A stretch of DNA of 64,000 nucleotides, taken from Pseudomonas sp. GM78. GTDB lineage: Bacteria; Pseudomonadota; Gammaproteobacteria; Pseudomonadales; Pseudomonadaceae. Location: assembly GCF_000282475.1 (NCBI RefSeq), contig NZ_AKJF01000083.1:1-64000 (forward strand), written 5' to 3'. Of this stretch, positions 52,544 through 61,185 are shown one piece after another. Both the position numbers and the translations under genes were made by a program. Numbering within the stretch: the first letter of the stretch is position 1; the number at the start of each line of letters is the position of its first letter. The notes below the pieces were generated by a model. The model was not told the DNA's origin, did not search any database, and worked only from the letters and a program-made list of their open reading frames with translations.

Positions 52544-53686
52544 CTATAGCTGGCGGGCGATAAGATCCTTCATAACTTCATTGGCGCCACCATATATCTT
52601 CTGTACGCGTGAATCGACAAACATCCGCGCGATCGGGTATTCGTCCATATACCCGTAGCCACCGAACAATTGCAGCAGTTCGTCGGTGACCTTGCACTGC
52701 ATGTCGCTGCACCATAGCTTGGCCATGTAGGCGGCCTGGGGGTCGAGCTTGCCGTCGAGCAAACGCTGGGTACAGTCGTTGACGAATGTGCGGGCGATGT
52801 GGGTGATGGTGGCGCATTCGGCCAGCTTGAACTTGGTGTTCTGCAGGTCGAACAGTTTCTGGCCGAACATCTTGCGTTCCTTGGCGTAGTCTGTGGCCAG
52901 TTCAAGTGCGCGCTCCATGACTGCCACTGCCGGCACGGCCAGCAACATGCGTTCATAGCAAAGTTGGCTCATGAGCTGGATGAACCCGTTGCCCTCGATC
53001 GGACCGAGCAGATTTTCCACCGGCACGCGCACGCCATCGAAAAACATTTCGCAAGTGTCCGAGCTGTGCAGGCCGATCTTTTTCAGTTTGTTGACGCTGT
53101 AGCCCTTGAGGTTTTCGGTCTCGACCACCACCAGGGAAATACCCTTGGCGCCATCGTCCGAAGTGCGCACGGCGATCACCACCAGGTTGCCGCTGTAGCC
53201 GTTGGTGATGAAGGTCTTGGAACCGTCGATCACGTACTCGTCGCCATCGCGGCGGGCGCGTGTACGCAGGGTCTTGAGGTCGGAGCCGCAATCGGGTTCG
53301 GTCATCGCGATGGCGGCGAAGAGCTCGCCACTGGCCAGCCGGGGAATCCACTTGTGCTTCTGCTCGGCGGTGCCGTAGTCGAGGATGTAGTGGGTAGCAA
53401 TGGAGTGCACAGCCGTACTGGGCGGCAATCCGGCACGAGCCAGTTCATCCAGGGCGACCAGCTGATAGGACAGCGGCGCGCCCGCGCCGCCATATTCCTC
53501 ACCGATTTCCGGCAGCAGGAAACCCATCTCGCCAAAGCCCCGCCAGATTTCGCGCGGTACGTAGCCCTGATCGCGCCAGGCATCGTTGTGTGGGGTCATC
53601 TCATTGGCGATGTAGCGACGTAGCTGGTCGCGATAGGCCTCGATGTCGCTATCCATCCAGGTGTGTTGGTGCAGTTGGGGCAACAT
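52544..53686 (-). CDS. Acyl-CoA dehydrogenase
   Basis: 380 residues from the ATG at 53686 (MLPQLHQHTWMDSDIEAYRD). FAD- and CoA-binding marks are 'FAAIAMTEPDCGSDLKTLRT', 'YVIDGSKTFITNGYSGNLVV', 'MLLAVPAVAVMERALELATD', 'QLFGGYGYMDEYPIARMFVD' and 'RVQKIYGGANEVMKDLIARQ'. The catalytic Glu would be that in IYGGANEVMK, as in medium/long-chain enzymes. It catalyses the first, FAD-linked step of beta-oxidation. It is followed by a terminator and preceded by the AraC gene on the same strand (125-nt gap). Confidence 0.9.
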   Translation of the reverse strand: MLPQLHQHTWMDSDIEAYRDQLRRYIANEMTPHNDAWRDQGYVPREIWRGFGEMGFLLPEIGEEYGGAGAPLSYQLVALDELARAGLPPSTAVHSIATHYILDYGTAEQKHKWIPRLASGELFAAIAMTEPDCGSDLKTLRTRARRDGDEYVIDGSKTFITNGYSGNLVVIAVRTSDDGAKGISLVVVETENLKGYSVNKLKKIGLHSSDTCEMFFDGVRVPVENLLGPIEGNGFIQLMSQLCYERMLLAVPAVAVMERALELATDYAKERKMFGQKLFDLQNTKFKLAECATITHIARTFVNDCTQRLLDGKLDPQAAYMAKLWCSDMQCKVTDELLQLFGGYGYMDEYPIARMFVDSRVQKIYGGANEVMKDLIARQL

Positions 53687-53811
53687 AAGCTCGGTCTCCG
53701 CAGTTCTGGGCTTCGCCACCGATGGCGGCGTGCGAAATGCGAGCCTAGAACCCGGGCCCGCGCGGGCAAATAGCCGCGAACCCCAAAGCTGTTGCACTTG
53801 ACCCCAAACTG

Positions 53812-54825
53812 TCAGTTGCCCTTGCGAACCTGTCCTGGAGTCTGGTTGGTCCAGCGCTTGAAGGCGCGCTGGAAGCTGGCGCTGTCGGCGAAGCCAAGCT
53901 CTTCGGCTAGCACCGGGGTCGGCAGCTTGCTGGTTTTCAGGCGGTAGATCGCCCAGTCGCGGCGTAGGCTGTCGCGGATGTTCTGGAAAGAGGCGCCTTC
54001 CTGCGCCAGGTGGCGTTGCAATGAACTGGCCGAGCAGTGCAGGGCGGCACTGGTCTGTTCAAGGTCCGGCCAGCCGCTGTGGCGCGCGCGTTCTTCATGC
54101 AGGTAGACCCGCACCCGGTCGCTGACGCGTGCGGGTATGGCGGGCACCAGAAGATCGAGCAAGGCCTTGTCCAGGTATTCGTGCAGATGAGAACTGTCAC
54201 GGCGCACCGGTGCCTGCAACGCGAGGGAATCGAACCAGATCGTTGAGAAGTCCGTGCCGAAGCGCAGTTCCGTGGGGAAGAGCTTGCGGTAGTCGCCAAC
54301 GGATTCGGGTTGCGCGAACGCCACGTCGATGCCGGCGGGGCGCAGGGTCCCGCCTTCCAGCCAGGCCATGACGCGCCAGATCAGTCGCAGAAACAGCACG
54401 TGGGCGAAATCGCGAGACTCGACCTGCGTGGTGAGGAAATGCAACTCGACGCGCACCTGTCGGCCGTCGTCCAGTAGGACCGGGTCAAGGTCGTCCTGCA
54501 GCAGGCGCAGGGTGTGAATGAATTCGCGCAGGGCACCAATAAGGGTGCCGCCGATCAGGGCTGAACGCATCATCAGCATGAAGCTGCCCCGGCGCAATTT
54601 TCGCGAGAACAGTGCCATGCCTTCGTCATCGAGACCCTTAATGGTCTTGCGCAGCAAGGCGACGTACTGGTCGACGGTGACGTGGTGGTCCAGGTCCTGG
54701 GGTTGCTGTGGATCGATGCCCGCGTCGCGCAGGAAGCCCTCGATCTCGTAGCCGCGTTCGCGGGCTGCGGCGAGCAGGGAAGAGACGAATACAGAGGCGA
54801 AGATAACGGGGGTTGGATTCGACAT
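53812..54825 (-). CDS. AraC-family regulator (OruR-like, arabinose-binding-domain type)
   Basis: 337 residues from the ATG at 54825 (MSNPTPVIFASVFVSSLLAA). N-terminal ligand domain ('FLRDAGIDPQQPQDLDHHVT', 'LMMRSALIGGTLIGALREFI') and C-terminal double helix-turn-helix: 'WPDLEQTSAALHCSASSLQR' and 'PVLAEELGFADSASFQRAFK', ending RWTNQTPGQVRKG. This subgroup usually activates an adjacent catabolic operon when the substrate is present. It is divergent from the thiolase operon with a 113-bp shared region, so it most likely controls that operon and perhaps the acyl-CoA dehydrogenase gene. Confidence 0.88.
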   Translation of the reverse strand: MSNPTPVIFASVFVSSLLAAARERGYEIEGFLRDAGIDPQQPQDLDHHVTVDQYVALLRKTIKGLDDEGMALFSRKLRRGSFMLMMRSALIGGTLIGALREFIHTLRLLQDDLDPVLLDDGRQVRVELHFLTTQVESRDFAHVLFLRLIWRVMAWLEGGTLRPAGIDVAFAQPESVGDYRKLFPTELRFGTDFSTIWFDSLALQAPVRRDSSHLHEYLDKALLDLLVPAIPARVSDRVRVYLHEERARHSGWPDLEQTSAALHCSASSLQRHLAQEGASFQNIRDSLRRDWAIYRLKTSKLPTPVLAEELGFADSASFQRAFKRWTNQTPGQVRKGN

Positions 54826-54938
54826 TGGTGGATTCTGCAAGTCATTTGCGGCGCCATGACATTGGCGGTTTGCCGCACGGCCATCACATTAAGCCCACAA
54901 AGCCACACCGTGCTGCAACTAAAATCAGGAAAGCCGCT

Positions 54939-56123
54939 ATGAGCCGCAATGTCTATGTGATCGGGGTCGGCATGATCCCTTTCGTCAAGCCGGGCGCCAA
55001 CGCGCCCTATCCGCAAATGGCCGCTGCCGCCTTGCGCGCTGCGATGGTCGATGGCGGCGTGAATTACGCGCAGGTCGAGCAGGCCTACGTCGGCTACGTC
55101 TATGGTGACTCCACTGCAGGCCAGCGTGCACTGTACGAAGTCGGCATGACCGGCATCCCGGTGGTCAACGTCAACAACAACTGTTCTACCGGTTCCAGCG
55201 CGCTGTTCCTGGCCAACCAGGCGGTCAGCGGCGGGGCGGCGGAATGTGCCCTGGCGCTGGGTTTCGAGCAGATGAGCCCGGGTGCACTGGGCACACTTTT
55301 CGGCGACCGTCCCAGCCCCTTCGAACGCTTCGACCTGGCCACCGATGAGTTGGTCGGGCAGGCCGGCATTCCGCTGGCGCTGCGCTACTTCGGTGGCGCC
55401 GGCCTGGCGCACATGCAGGAGTTCGGCACCCGCCTGGAAACCTTTGCCAAGATCCGCGCCAAGGCCAGCCGTCACGCCGCCAACAACCCGATGGCATTGT
55501 TCCGCAACGTCATCAGCGCCGAAGACGTGATGAACTCGCCCGCCCTCTGGCCCGGCGTGCTGACGCGCCTGATGGCTTGCCCGCCGACCTGTGGCGCCGG
55601 TGCGGCGATCCTCTGTTCCGAGGACTTCCTCAAGCGCCACGACTTGAAGGGCGCCGTGCGCATTCGTGCGCAGTCCATGACCACTGACACACCCAAGACG
55701 TTCGATGCGCGTGACATGCGCGAAGTGGTCGGTTTCAGCATGACCCGCACGGGCGCGCAGAAAGTCTACGAGGCGGCCGGTGTCGGTCCGCAAGATATCC
55801 AGGTCGTCGAGTTGCACGACTGTTTCGCGCAGAACGAACTGCTCAGCTACGAAGCGCTGGGCCTGTGCGCGATCGGCGGGGCGGAGCGCTTCGTCGAAGA
55901 CGGCGATAACACCTATGGCGGCAAGTTCGTCACCAACCCGTCCGGCGGTTTGCTCTCCAAGGGCCATCCGCTGGGCGCCACCGGCCTGGCCCAGTGCACC
56001 GAGCTGGTCCAGCAGTTGCGTGGCGAGGCCGGTGCACGCCAGGTCGACGGTGCGCGCCTGGCCCTGCAACACAATCTCGGGTTGGGCGGCGCTTGCGTCG
56101 TCACCCTCTACGAAAAAGTCTGA
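54939..56123 (+). CDS. SCP-x-type thiolase / lipid-transfer protein
   Basis: 394 residues, ATG with AGGAAAG upstream. The SCP2-thiolase group is recognised by 'VIGVGMIPFVKPGANAPYPQ', 'PVVNVNNNCSTGSSALFLAN' (nucleophile Cys), 'VVELHDCFAQNELLSYEALG' (HDCF motif) and 'NPSGGLLSKGHPLGATGLAQ' (GHP motif). The enzyme cleaves 3-ketoacyl-CoA, in characterised members often from branched or sterol side chains. It is the first gene of the plus-strand operon thiolase, maoC, maoC, SDR, sulfatase. Confidence 0.9.
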   Translation: MSRNVYVIGVGMIPFVKPGANAPYPQMAAAALRAAMVDGGVNYAQVEQAYVGYVYGDSTAGQRALYEVGMTGIPVVNVNNNCSTGSSALFLANQAVSGGAAECALALGFEQMSPGALGTLFGDRPSPFERFDLATDELVGQAGIPLALRYFGGAGLAHMQEFGTRLETFAKIRAKASRHAANNPMALFRNVISAEDVMNSPALWPGVLTRLMACPPTCGAGAAILCSEDFLKRHDLKGAVRIRAQSMTTDTPKTFDARDMREVVGFSMTRTGAQKVYEAAGVGPQDIQVVELHDCFAQNELLSYEALGLCAIGGAERFVEDGDNTYGGKFVTNPSGGLLSKGHPLGATGLAQCTELVQQLRGEAGARQVDGARLALQHNLGLGGACVVTLYEKV

Positions 56124-56133
56124 GGGGCGACAG

Positions 56134-56574
56134 ATGATCGATAAGAAGTGGATCGGCCACGAACTGGCCGCCACCACGATGACGCTTGAGCGCGGGCGTC
56201 TTTGCGCATTCGCCCGGACCATTGGCGAGACCGATCCGTTGTACACCGATCTCGCTGCCGCCCAAGGAGCCGGATTCTGCGACGTGCTGGTCCCGCCGAC
56301 ATTCCTGTTCGGTGCCGAGCTGGATGCCGGCACCGTGGACAGCATGCTGGCGGATCTGGAAATCCCGATCGAGAAGATTCTTCACGGTGAACAGCACTTC
56401 ACCTATCACAAGCCGGTGTGTGCCGGGGAAACGGTCACCGTGAAGTCACGGATCGCCGATATTTTCGACAAGAAAAACGGTGCCCTGGAGTTCCTGGTCA
56501 AGACCTCGCAAGTCCACAACGACAAAAACGAGCTGGTCGCCGAGTTGCGCACCGTGCTCGTGGTCCGCAACTGA
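56134..56574 (+). CDS. MaoC-like hydratase, N-terminal-half type (FAS1-like hot-dog)
   Basis: 146 residues, GAGGGG 7 nt before the ATG. 'ATTMTLERGRLCAFARTIGE' and 'FCDVLVPPTFLFGAELDAGT' match the MaoC_dehydrat_N family, which supplies the non-catalytic half of two-subunit enoyl-CoA hydratases. The hydratase Asp/His pair is not seen here, and the next gene has it. The two proteins probably form a heterodimer. Confidence 0.83.
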   Translation: MIDKKWIGHELAATTMTLERGRLCAFARTIGETDPLYTDLAAAQGAGFCDVLVPPTFLFGAELDAGTVDSMLADLEIPIEKILHGEQHFTYHKPVCAGETVTVKSRIADIFDKKNGALEFLVKTSQVHNDKNELVAELRTVLVVRN

Positions 56575-56586
56575 GGAGTCCCGACC

Positions 56587-57009
56587 ATGAGTCATTCACT
56601 GCAACACGTGAAGGTCGGTGACCGGCTGCCACCCCTGACGCTGGCGGCGGTCGACCGCACCACGCTGGCGCGGTTCGGTTGCGCCTCGGGCGACCTCAAC
56701 CCGATTCATATCGACGTGGATTTCGCCCGCAAGGCCGGCATGCCGGACGTGTTTGCCCACGGCATGTTGAGTATGGCCTGGCTGGGTCGCCTGCTGACCC
56801 AGTGGGTTCCGCAAAGCCGGCTGCGCAGCTTTGGCGTGCGCTTCCAGGGCATCACTCACCTGGGGCACGTCATCACCTGCAAGGGCCAGGTAATCGAGAT
56901 CGTCGAAGTCAACGGCGAACGCTGCGCCAGGGTCGAAGTGGCCACGGTCAACCAATACGGCCAGGTCAAGATCGTCGGCGACGCGCTGATCGCCATCGCC
57001 ATTGGCTAA
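56587..57009 (+). CDS. MaoC-like enoyl-CoA hydratase, catalytic half
   Basis: 140 residues, GAGGAG upstream of the ATG. The (R)-specific hydratase motif is complete: FGCASGDLNPIHIDVDFARK (Asp and His) and 'GMPDVFAHGMLSMAWLGRLL'. It hydrates trans-2-enoyl-CoA to (R)-3-hydroxyacyl-CoA. An (R)-product could also feed the PHA synthase encoded at 62888. It follows the other hot-dog gene with a 12-nt gap. Confidence 0.86.
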   Translation: MSHSLQHVKVGDRLPPLTLAAVDRTTLARFGCASGDLNPIHIDVDFARKAGMPDVFAHGMLSMAWLGRLLTQWVPQSRLRSFGVRFQGITHLGHVITCKGQVIEIVEVNGERCARVEVATVNQYGQVKIVGDALIAIAIG

Positions 57010-57041
57010 CCCCTTTTTTCAACCTTTTGCGGAAGAGACAG

Positions 57042-57875
57042 ATGAGCAAGAAACTCGAAGGTAAAGTTGCCCTGATTACCGGTTCCGGTCGTGGAATCGG
57101 CCGTGCCATCGCCCTGAAGCTGGCAGCCGATGGTGCCCGCGTGGTGGTCAATGACCTTGACGCCGAGCCGGCTCAGGAAGTGGTTGAGGCCATCAAGGCC
57201 ATGGGCGGTGAAGCCGTCGCCTGTATCGGCAGCGTTTCAGCGCCTGACTTCGCCGAGCGCTTCGTCGGCACCGCGGTCGAGCATTACAAGGGGCTGGACA
57301 TCATCGTCAACAACGCGGGCTACACCTGGGACAGCGTGATCCAGAAGATGACTGACGAGCAGTGGTACGCCATGCTCGATGTTCACCTGACCGCGCCATT
57401 TCGCATCCTGCGCGCGGCGCAGCCGGTCATCCGCAGCCTGGTCAAGGCTGAACAGGACGCCGGCCTGCGTAACATTCGCAAAGTGGTGAACATTTCCTCC
57501 GTTGCCGGGCTGTTCGGAAATGCCGGTCAGGCCAACTACTCCACCGCCAAGGCCGGTATCACCGGCATGACCATGACGCTGGCCAAGGAGTGGGGGCGCC
57601 TGAACACCACCGTCAACTGCGTGGCCTACGGCTTTATCAAGACTCGTCTGACCGAAGCCACCGCCGACGGTAACGCCACCGCCGAGATCGAAGGTCGCGA
57701 GATCAAGGTCGGTATCAACCCTGACCTGATGACCATGCTCGAGCGCAGCATTCCGTTGGGGCGTGCCGGTACCCCGCAAGAAGCTGCCGGCTCGGTGTAC
57801 ATGTTCTGCATTCCCGAGTCCGACTATGTCAGTGGCCAGACGTTGATCTGTAGCGGCGGTCTGACCGGAATCTAA
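57042..57875 (+). CDS. Short-chain dehydrogenase, 3-hydroxyacyl-CoA type
   Basis: 277 residues from the ATG at 57042. NAD(P)-binding ALITGSGRGIGRAIALKLAA, 'DIIVNNAGYTWDSVIQKMTD', catalytic Ser in VVNISSVAGLFGNAGQANYS and Tyr/Lys in NYSTAKAGITGM. A 30-residue insert ('ATADGNATAEIEGREIKVGI') before the last strand is typical of the MFE-like group. In this operon it would oxidise the 3-hydroxyacyl-CoA made by the MaoC pair. The likely chirality is (R). Confidence 0.86.
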   Translation: MSKKLEGKVALITGSGRGIGRAIALKLAADGARVVVNDLDAEPAQEVVEAIKAMGGEAVACIGSVSAPDFAERFVGTAVEHYKGLDIIVNNAGYTWDSVIQKMTDEQWYAMLDVHLTAPFRILRAAQPVIRSLVKAEQDAGLRNIRKVVNISSVAGLFGNAGQANYSTAKAGITGMTMTLAKEWGRLNTTVNCVAYGFIKTRLTEATADGNATAEIEGREIKVGINPDLMTMLERSIPLGRAGTPQEAAGSVYMFCIPESDYVSGQTLICSGGLTGI

Positions 57876-57931
57876 GCGCCACCGCTGTCCGGGCAATCCG
57901 AAGCATTCAGTCAAAACAACAAGGACAAATC

Positions 57932-59512
57932 ATGAAAGACAAGCGCGCGTGGTTGTCGCGGATGGCCCTGGTGGGCGTCTCGTTGATAGGCCTTTCGGCG
58001 ACAGCCGGGGCGGCGGATAAACCCAACATTCTGGTGATCTTCGGCGACGATATCGGCCAGACCAACATCAGTGCCTATAGCCATGGCGTGGTCGGCTATA
58101 AGACACCGAACATCGATCGCATTGCCAACGAAGGCATGATGTTCACTGACTACTACGCGGAGAACAGTTGCACCGCAGGACGTTCTTCGTTCATCACCGG
58201 CCAGACGCCGTTGCGTACAGGCCTGACCAAAGTCGGAATGCCCGGGGCGCCAGTCGGCCTGCAGGCGCGCGACATTACCATTGCCCAGGCACTCAAGGCT
58301 CGGGGCTATTCGACCGGTCAGTTCGGCAAGAATCATCTGGGTGATCGCGACGAGTTCCTGCCGAGCAATCACGGTTTTGACGAGTTCTTCGGCAACCTGT
58401 ACCACCTCAATGCGGAAGAAGAACCCGAGCGCGCCAATTGGCCAAAAGATGATCCGGACTTTGTCAAGGCCGCCGCACCGCGTGGGGTCATCCATTCCTA
58501 TGCCGATGGCAAGATTGAAGACACCGGCGCACTGACCGCCAAGCGCATGGAAACCATCGACGACGAAACCACCGCCGCTGCTCAAGCGTTCATGGAGAGA
58601 CAAGCCAAGGCAGACAAACCGTTTTTCGTGTGGATGAACACCACCCGTATGCACCTGTTTACCCATGTGCGCGACTCGATGAAAGGCCAGAGTGGCATGC
58701 CCGGCAACGAGTACGCGGACGGCATGCTCGAGCACGACGGTGACGTCGGCAAACTGCTGAAAACCCTCGACGACCTGAAAATCGCCGACAACACCATCGT
58801 CGTCTACACCACCGACAATGGTCCGAATCAGTTTTCCTGGCCGGACGCAGCAACCACACCGTTCCGCAACGAAAAAAACTCCAACTGGGAAGGCGGGTTC
58901 CGTGTGCCGGCGATGGTTCGTTGGCCGGGCAAGATCAAGGCTGGTGAAGTGTCCACTGAAATGTTCTCCGGTCTTGACTGGTTCCCGACGCTGCTGGCGG
59001 TAGCGGGTGATACCGACGTCAAGGAACGCCTGCTCAAGGGGGCGAATTTTTCGGGCAAGAATTTCAAGGTGCACCTGGACGGCTACAACCAGCTCGATTA
59101 TTTGACCGGCAAGGCCAAGAGCGGTGCACGCAAGGAGTTCTACTACTTCAACGACGACGGCGTGCTGGTCGCGTCGCGTTTCGGTGACTGGAAGGCGGTG
59201 TTCTGCGAGCAGCGCAAGCCAGGAGGTTTCGAGGTCTGGAGCGAACCTTTCGTCTGTCTGCGGGCACCAAAGATCTTCAACTTGCGCATGGACCCTTACG
59301 AAAGGGCGGACGTTGTTTCCAATCAGTACTACGACTGGATAATCAAGAACGCCTACCTGCTTGGTGTGGCCACGATGAAAGCCGCGAAGTTCCTGCAAAC
59401 TTTCGTCGAGTACCCGCCCAGCCAGAAGCCGGCCAGCTTCAGTATCGACCAGGTACGCAAGCGGGTGGATGCGCAGATCGAAGAGAACGCGCGGCAGCAG
59501 AAGCAGCAGTAA
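57932..59512 (+). CDS. Exported arylsulfatase-family sulfatase
   Basis: 526 residues with a signal peptide (RMALVGVSLIGLSATAGAA). ILVIFGDDIGQTNISAY gives the calcium-binding Asp pair (39, 40). NSCTAGRSSFITGQ contains the C-x-A-x-R signature whose Cys80 is converted to formylglycine. 'YSTGQFGKNHLGDRDEFLPS' (Lys/His) and 'IVVYTTDNGPNQFSWPDAAT' (Asp-Asn) complete the active site. It hydrolyses sulfate esters, probably in the periplasm. It has a Lys-Gln-rich C-terminus. It follows the SDR gene after 56 nt and is closed by a terminator, so it is the last gene of the operon. Confidence 0.9.
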   Translation: MKDKRAWLSRMALVGVSLIGLSATAGAADKPNILVIFGDDIGQTNISAYSHGVVGYKTPNIDRIANEGMMFTDYYAENSCTAGRSSFITGQTPLRTGLTKVGMPGAPVGLQARDITIAQALKARGYSTGQFGKNHLGDRDEFLPSNHGFDEFFGNLYHLNAEEEPERANWPKDDPDFVKAAAPRGVIHSYADGKIEDTGALTAKRMETIDDETTAAAQAFMERQAKADKPFFVWMNTTRMHLFTHVRDSMKGQSGMPGNEYADGMLEHDGDVGKLLKTLDDLKIADNTIVVYTTDNGPNQFSWPDAATTPFRNEKNSNWEGGFRVPAMVRWPGKIKAGEVSTEMFSGLDWFPTLLAVAGDTDVKERLLKGANFSGKNFKVHLDGYNQLDYLTGKAKSGARKEFYYFNDDGVLVASRFGDWKAVFCEQRKPGGFEVWSEPFVCLRAPKIFNLRMDPYERADVVSNQYYDWIIKNAYLLGVATMKAAKFLQTFVEYPPSQKPASFSIDQVRKRVDAQIEENARQQKQQ

Positions 59513-59518
59513 CCAATC

Positions 59519-59540
59519 GATGCCACCTCCGGGTGGCATC
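59519..59540 (+). terminator. Rho-independent terminator after the sulfatase gene
   Basis: GATGCCACC (59519-59527) and GGTGGCATC (59532-59540) with tetraloop TCCG, followed by TTTATTTT. The next 200 bp (to 59740) hold only the promoter region of the following genes. Confidence 0.88.
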
Positions 59541-59740
59541 TTTATTTTGCGCGACGAAAATTTCACCCGGGTGTTGTGCCAATCAAGGCGGCCAGCAACT
59601 GAGGTCAAGTGCAATAGCTTTGATGTCTTCGGCTATTTGAAGTCCACAGTGACGGCCATACCCTCTGCTCACACAGCGATACCTGCATGGTTGAACGCGA
59701 CAGTGGGTGTTGGTGGTCTTCAGTTCAGAGGAATCAAGGC

Positions 59741-61174
59741 ATGATCCAGGAAATGGCGGTTCAGCGAGTGGCCCGCGTGTTCAATACCCAGCGTGAGGCT
59801 TTCCGTGCTCAACCTCATTCCTCGCTGGCTGAGCGCCAGGCCAATCTGATCGCACTGCGCACCCAGCTACGGCGTTACCAGGACGCCATTGTCGCGGCGA
59901 TGAGCGCCGATTTTGGCCATCGCTCCGCCGTCGACACCAAGTTCCTTGACCTGATGGGTTGCATCTTGCACATCAATCACACCCTCAAGCATCTTAGGAG
60001 CTGGATGAAACCAAGCCGACGCCCCACAGAGCTGCTGTTCAAAGGCAATCAGTTGTGGGTGGAGTATCAGGCAAAAGGCGTGGTGGGGGTCATTTCGGCA
60101 TGGAATTTCCCGATTTACATTGCCGTTGCGGGTTTGGTCAGTGCGCTCGCCGCAGGCAACCGGGTGATGCTCAAGATGTCCGAGTTCAACCCGCACACCA
60201 ACGAGGTACTCAAGCGTCTGCTGGCTGAGGTGTTCGACGACTCGCAAGTGGCCCTGGTCGGTGGTGAGCTTGGAGACCCGGGTTTTTTCTCTTCGCTGCC
60301 ATTCGACCACATCATCTTCACCGGATCCCCCGGGGTCGGGCGTCTGGTCATGCGTGCCGCCGCAGCCAACCTGACACCGGTAACACTGGAGTTGGGTGGC
60401 AAGTCGCCTGCGGTGGTACTGGCTGACTACAACCTGAGCGATGCCGCGCGACGTATCGTTCACGGCAAGGGCACCAATGGCGGGCAGATCTGCATCGCAC
60501 CGGACTACGCCCTGGTTCCCCAGGACGATATCGAGCGCTTCGTCGGCGAAGTCCGCGGTCAGTTCCAGGCGCTGTACGGCGCGCAGCCGGCCGCTAACGA
60601 TGACTACAGTTCGATCATCGATGATCGTCAGTTTCAGCGCCTCCAGGGCCTGCTTGAAGATGCGCGGGCCAAGGGCGCCCGGATCATTGTCTGTGGTGAG
60701 GTTGCCCCGGGGCGCAGGATGCCGTTGCACATCCTGACGGGTGTGACGCCAAAAATGCGGGTGATGCAGGAAGAAATTTTCGGTCCGCTGCTGCCGGTAT
60801 TGGGTTATGACAGCCTCACCGGTGTGGTGGCCCACATCAACAGCGGGCAACGTCCCCTGGCGCTGTACATTTTTTCAACCGACACGACGAGCATCGATCG
60901 ATTGCTCAAACGGACCCATTCCGGTGGCGTGACCATCAACGATTGGGGCTGGCACGCTTTCAACCACGGTGCTCCTTTCGGTGGCACGGGAAATTCCGGT
61001 ATGGGCAACTATCACGCAGAAGAAGGGTTTCGCGAACTCAGTCACGCACGCACCGTGTTCAAGAGGCGAACCTGGTTCCCCACCCATCTCTTCCATCCAC
61101 CCTTTGGCGGCCGGCTTCAGAGCCTGGCGCTGGCGTTGTACCTGGGCAAGCCGGATGCGGATGTGAAGTCTTGA
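59741..61174 (+). CDS. Aldehyde dehydrogenase, coniferyl-aldehyde type
   Basis: 477 residues from the ATG at 59741 with AGAGGA upstream. ALDH marks are VVGVISAWNFPIYIAVAGLV, FTGSPGVGRLVMRAAA, LELGGKSPAVVL (catalytic Glu), TNGGQICIAPDYALVP (catalytic Cys) and 'MQEEIFGPLLPVLGYDSLTG'. The C-terminal hydrophobic end resembles class-3 and coniferyl-aldehyde enzymes that can attach to membranes. It probably oxidises the aldehyde made by the GMC dehydrogenase encoded 11 nt downstream. Confidence 0.88.
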   Translation: MIQEMAVQRVARVFNTQREAFRAQPHSSLAERQANLIALRTQLRRYQDAIVAAMSADFGHRSAVDTKFLDLMGCILHINHTLKHLRSWMKPSRRPTELLFKGNQLWVEYQAKGVVGVISAWNFPIYIAVAGLVSALAAGNRVMLKMSEFNPHTNEVLKRLLAEVFDDSQVALVGGELGDPGFFSSLPFDHIIFTGSPGVGRLVMRAAAANLTPVTLELGGKSPAVVLADYNLSDAARRIVHGKGTNGGQICIAPDYALVPQDDIERFVGEVRGQFQALYGAQPAANDDYSSIIDDRQFQRLQGLLEDARAKGARIIVCGEVAPGRRMPLHILTGVTPKMRVMQEEIFGPLLPVLGYDSLTGVVAHINSGQRPLALYIFSTDTTSIDRLLKRTHSGGVTINDWGWHAFNHGAPFGGTGNSGMGNYHAEEGFRELSHARTVFKRRTWFPTHLFHPPFGGRLQSLALALYLGKPDADVKS

Positions 61175-61185
61175 GGAAGATTGAT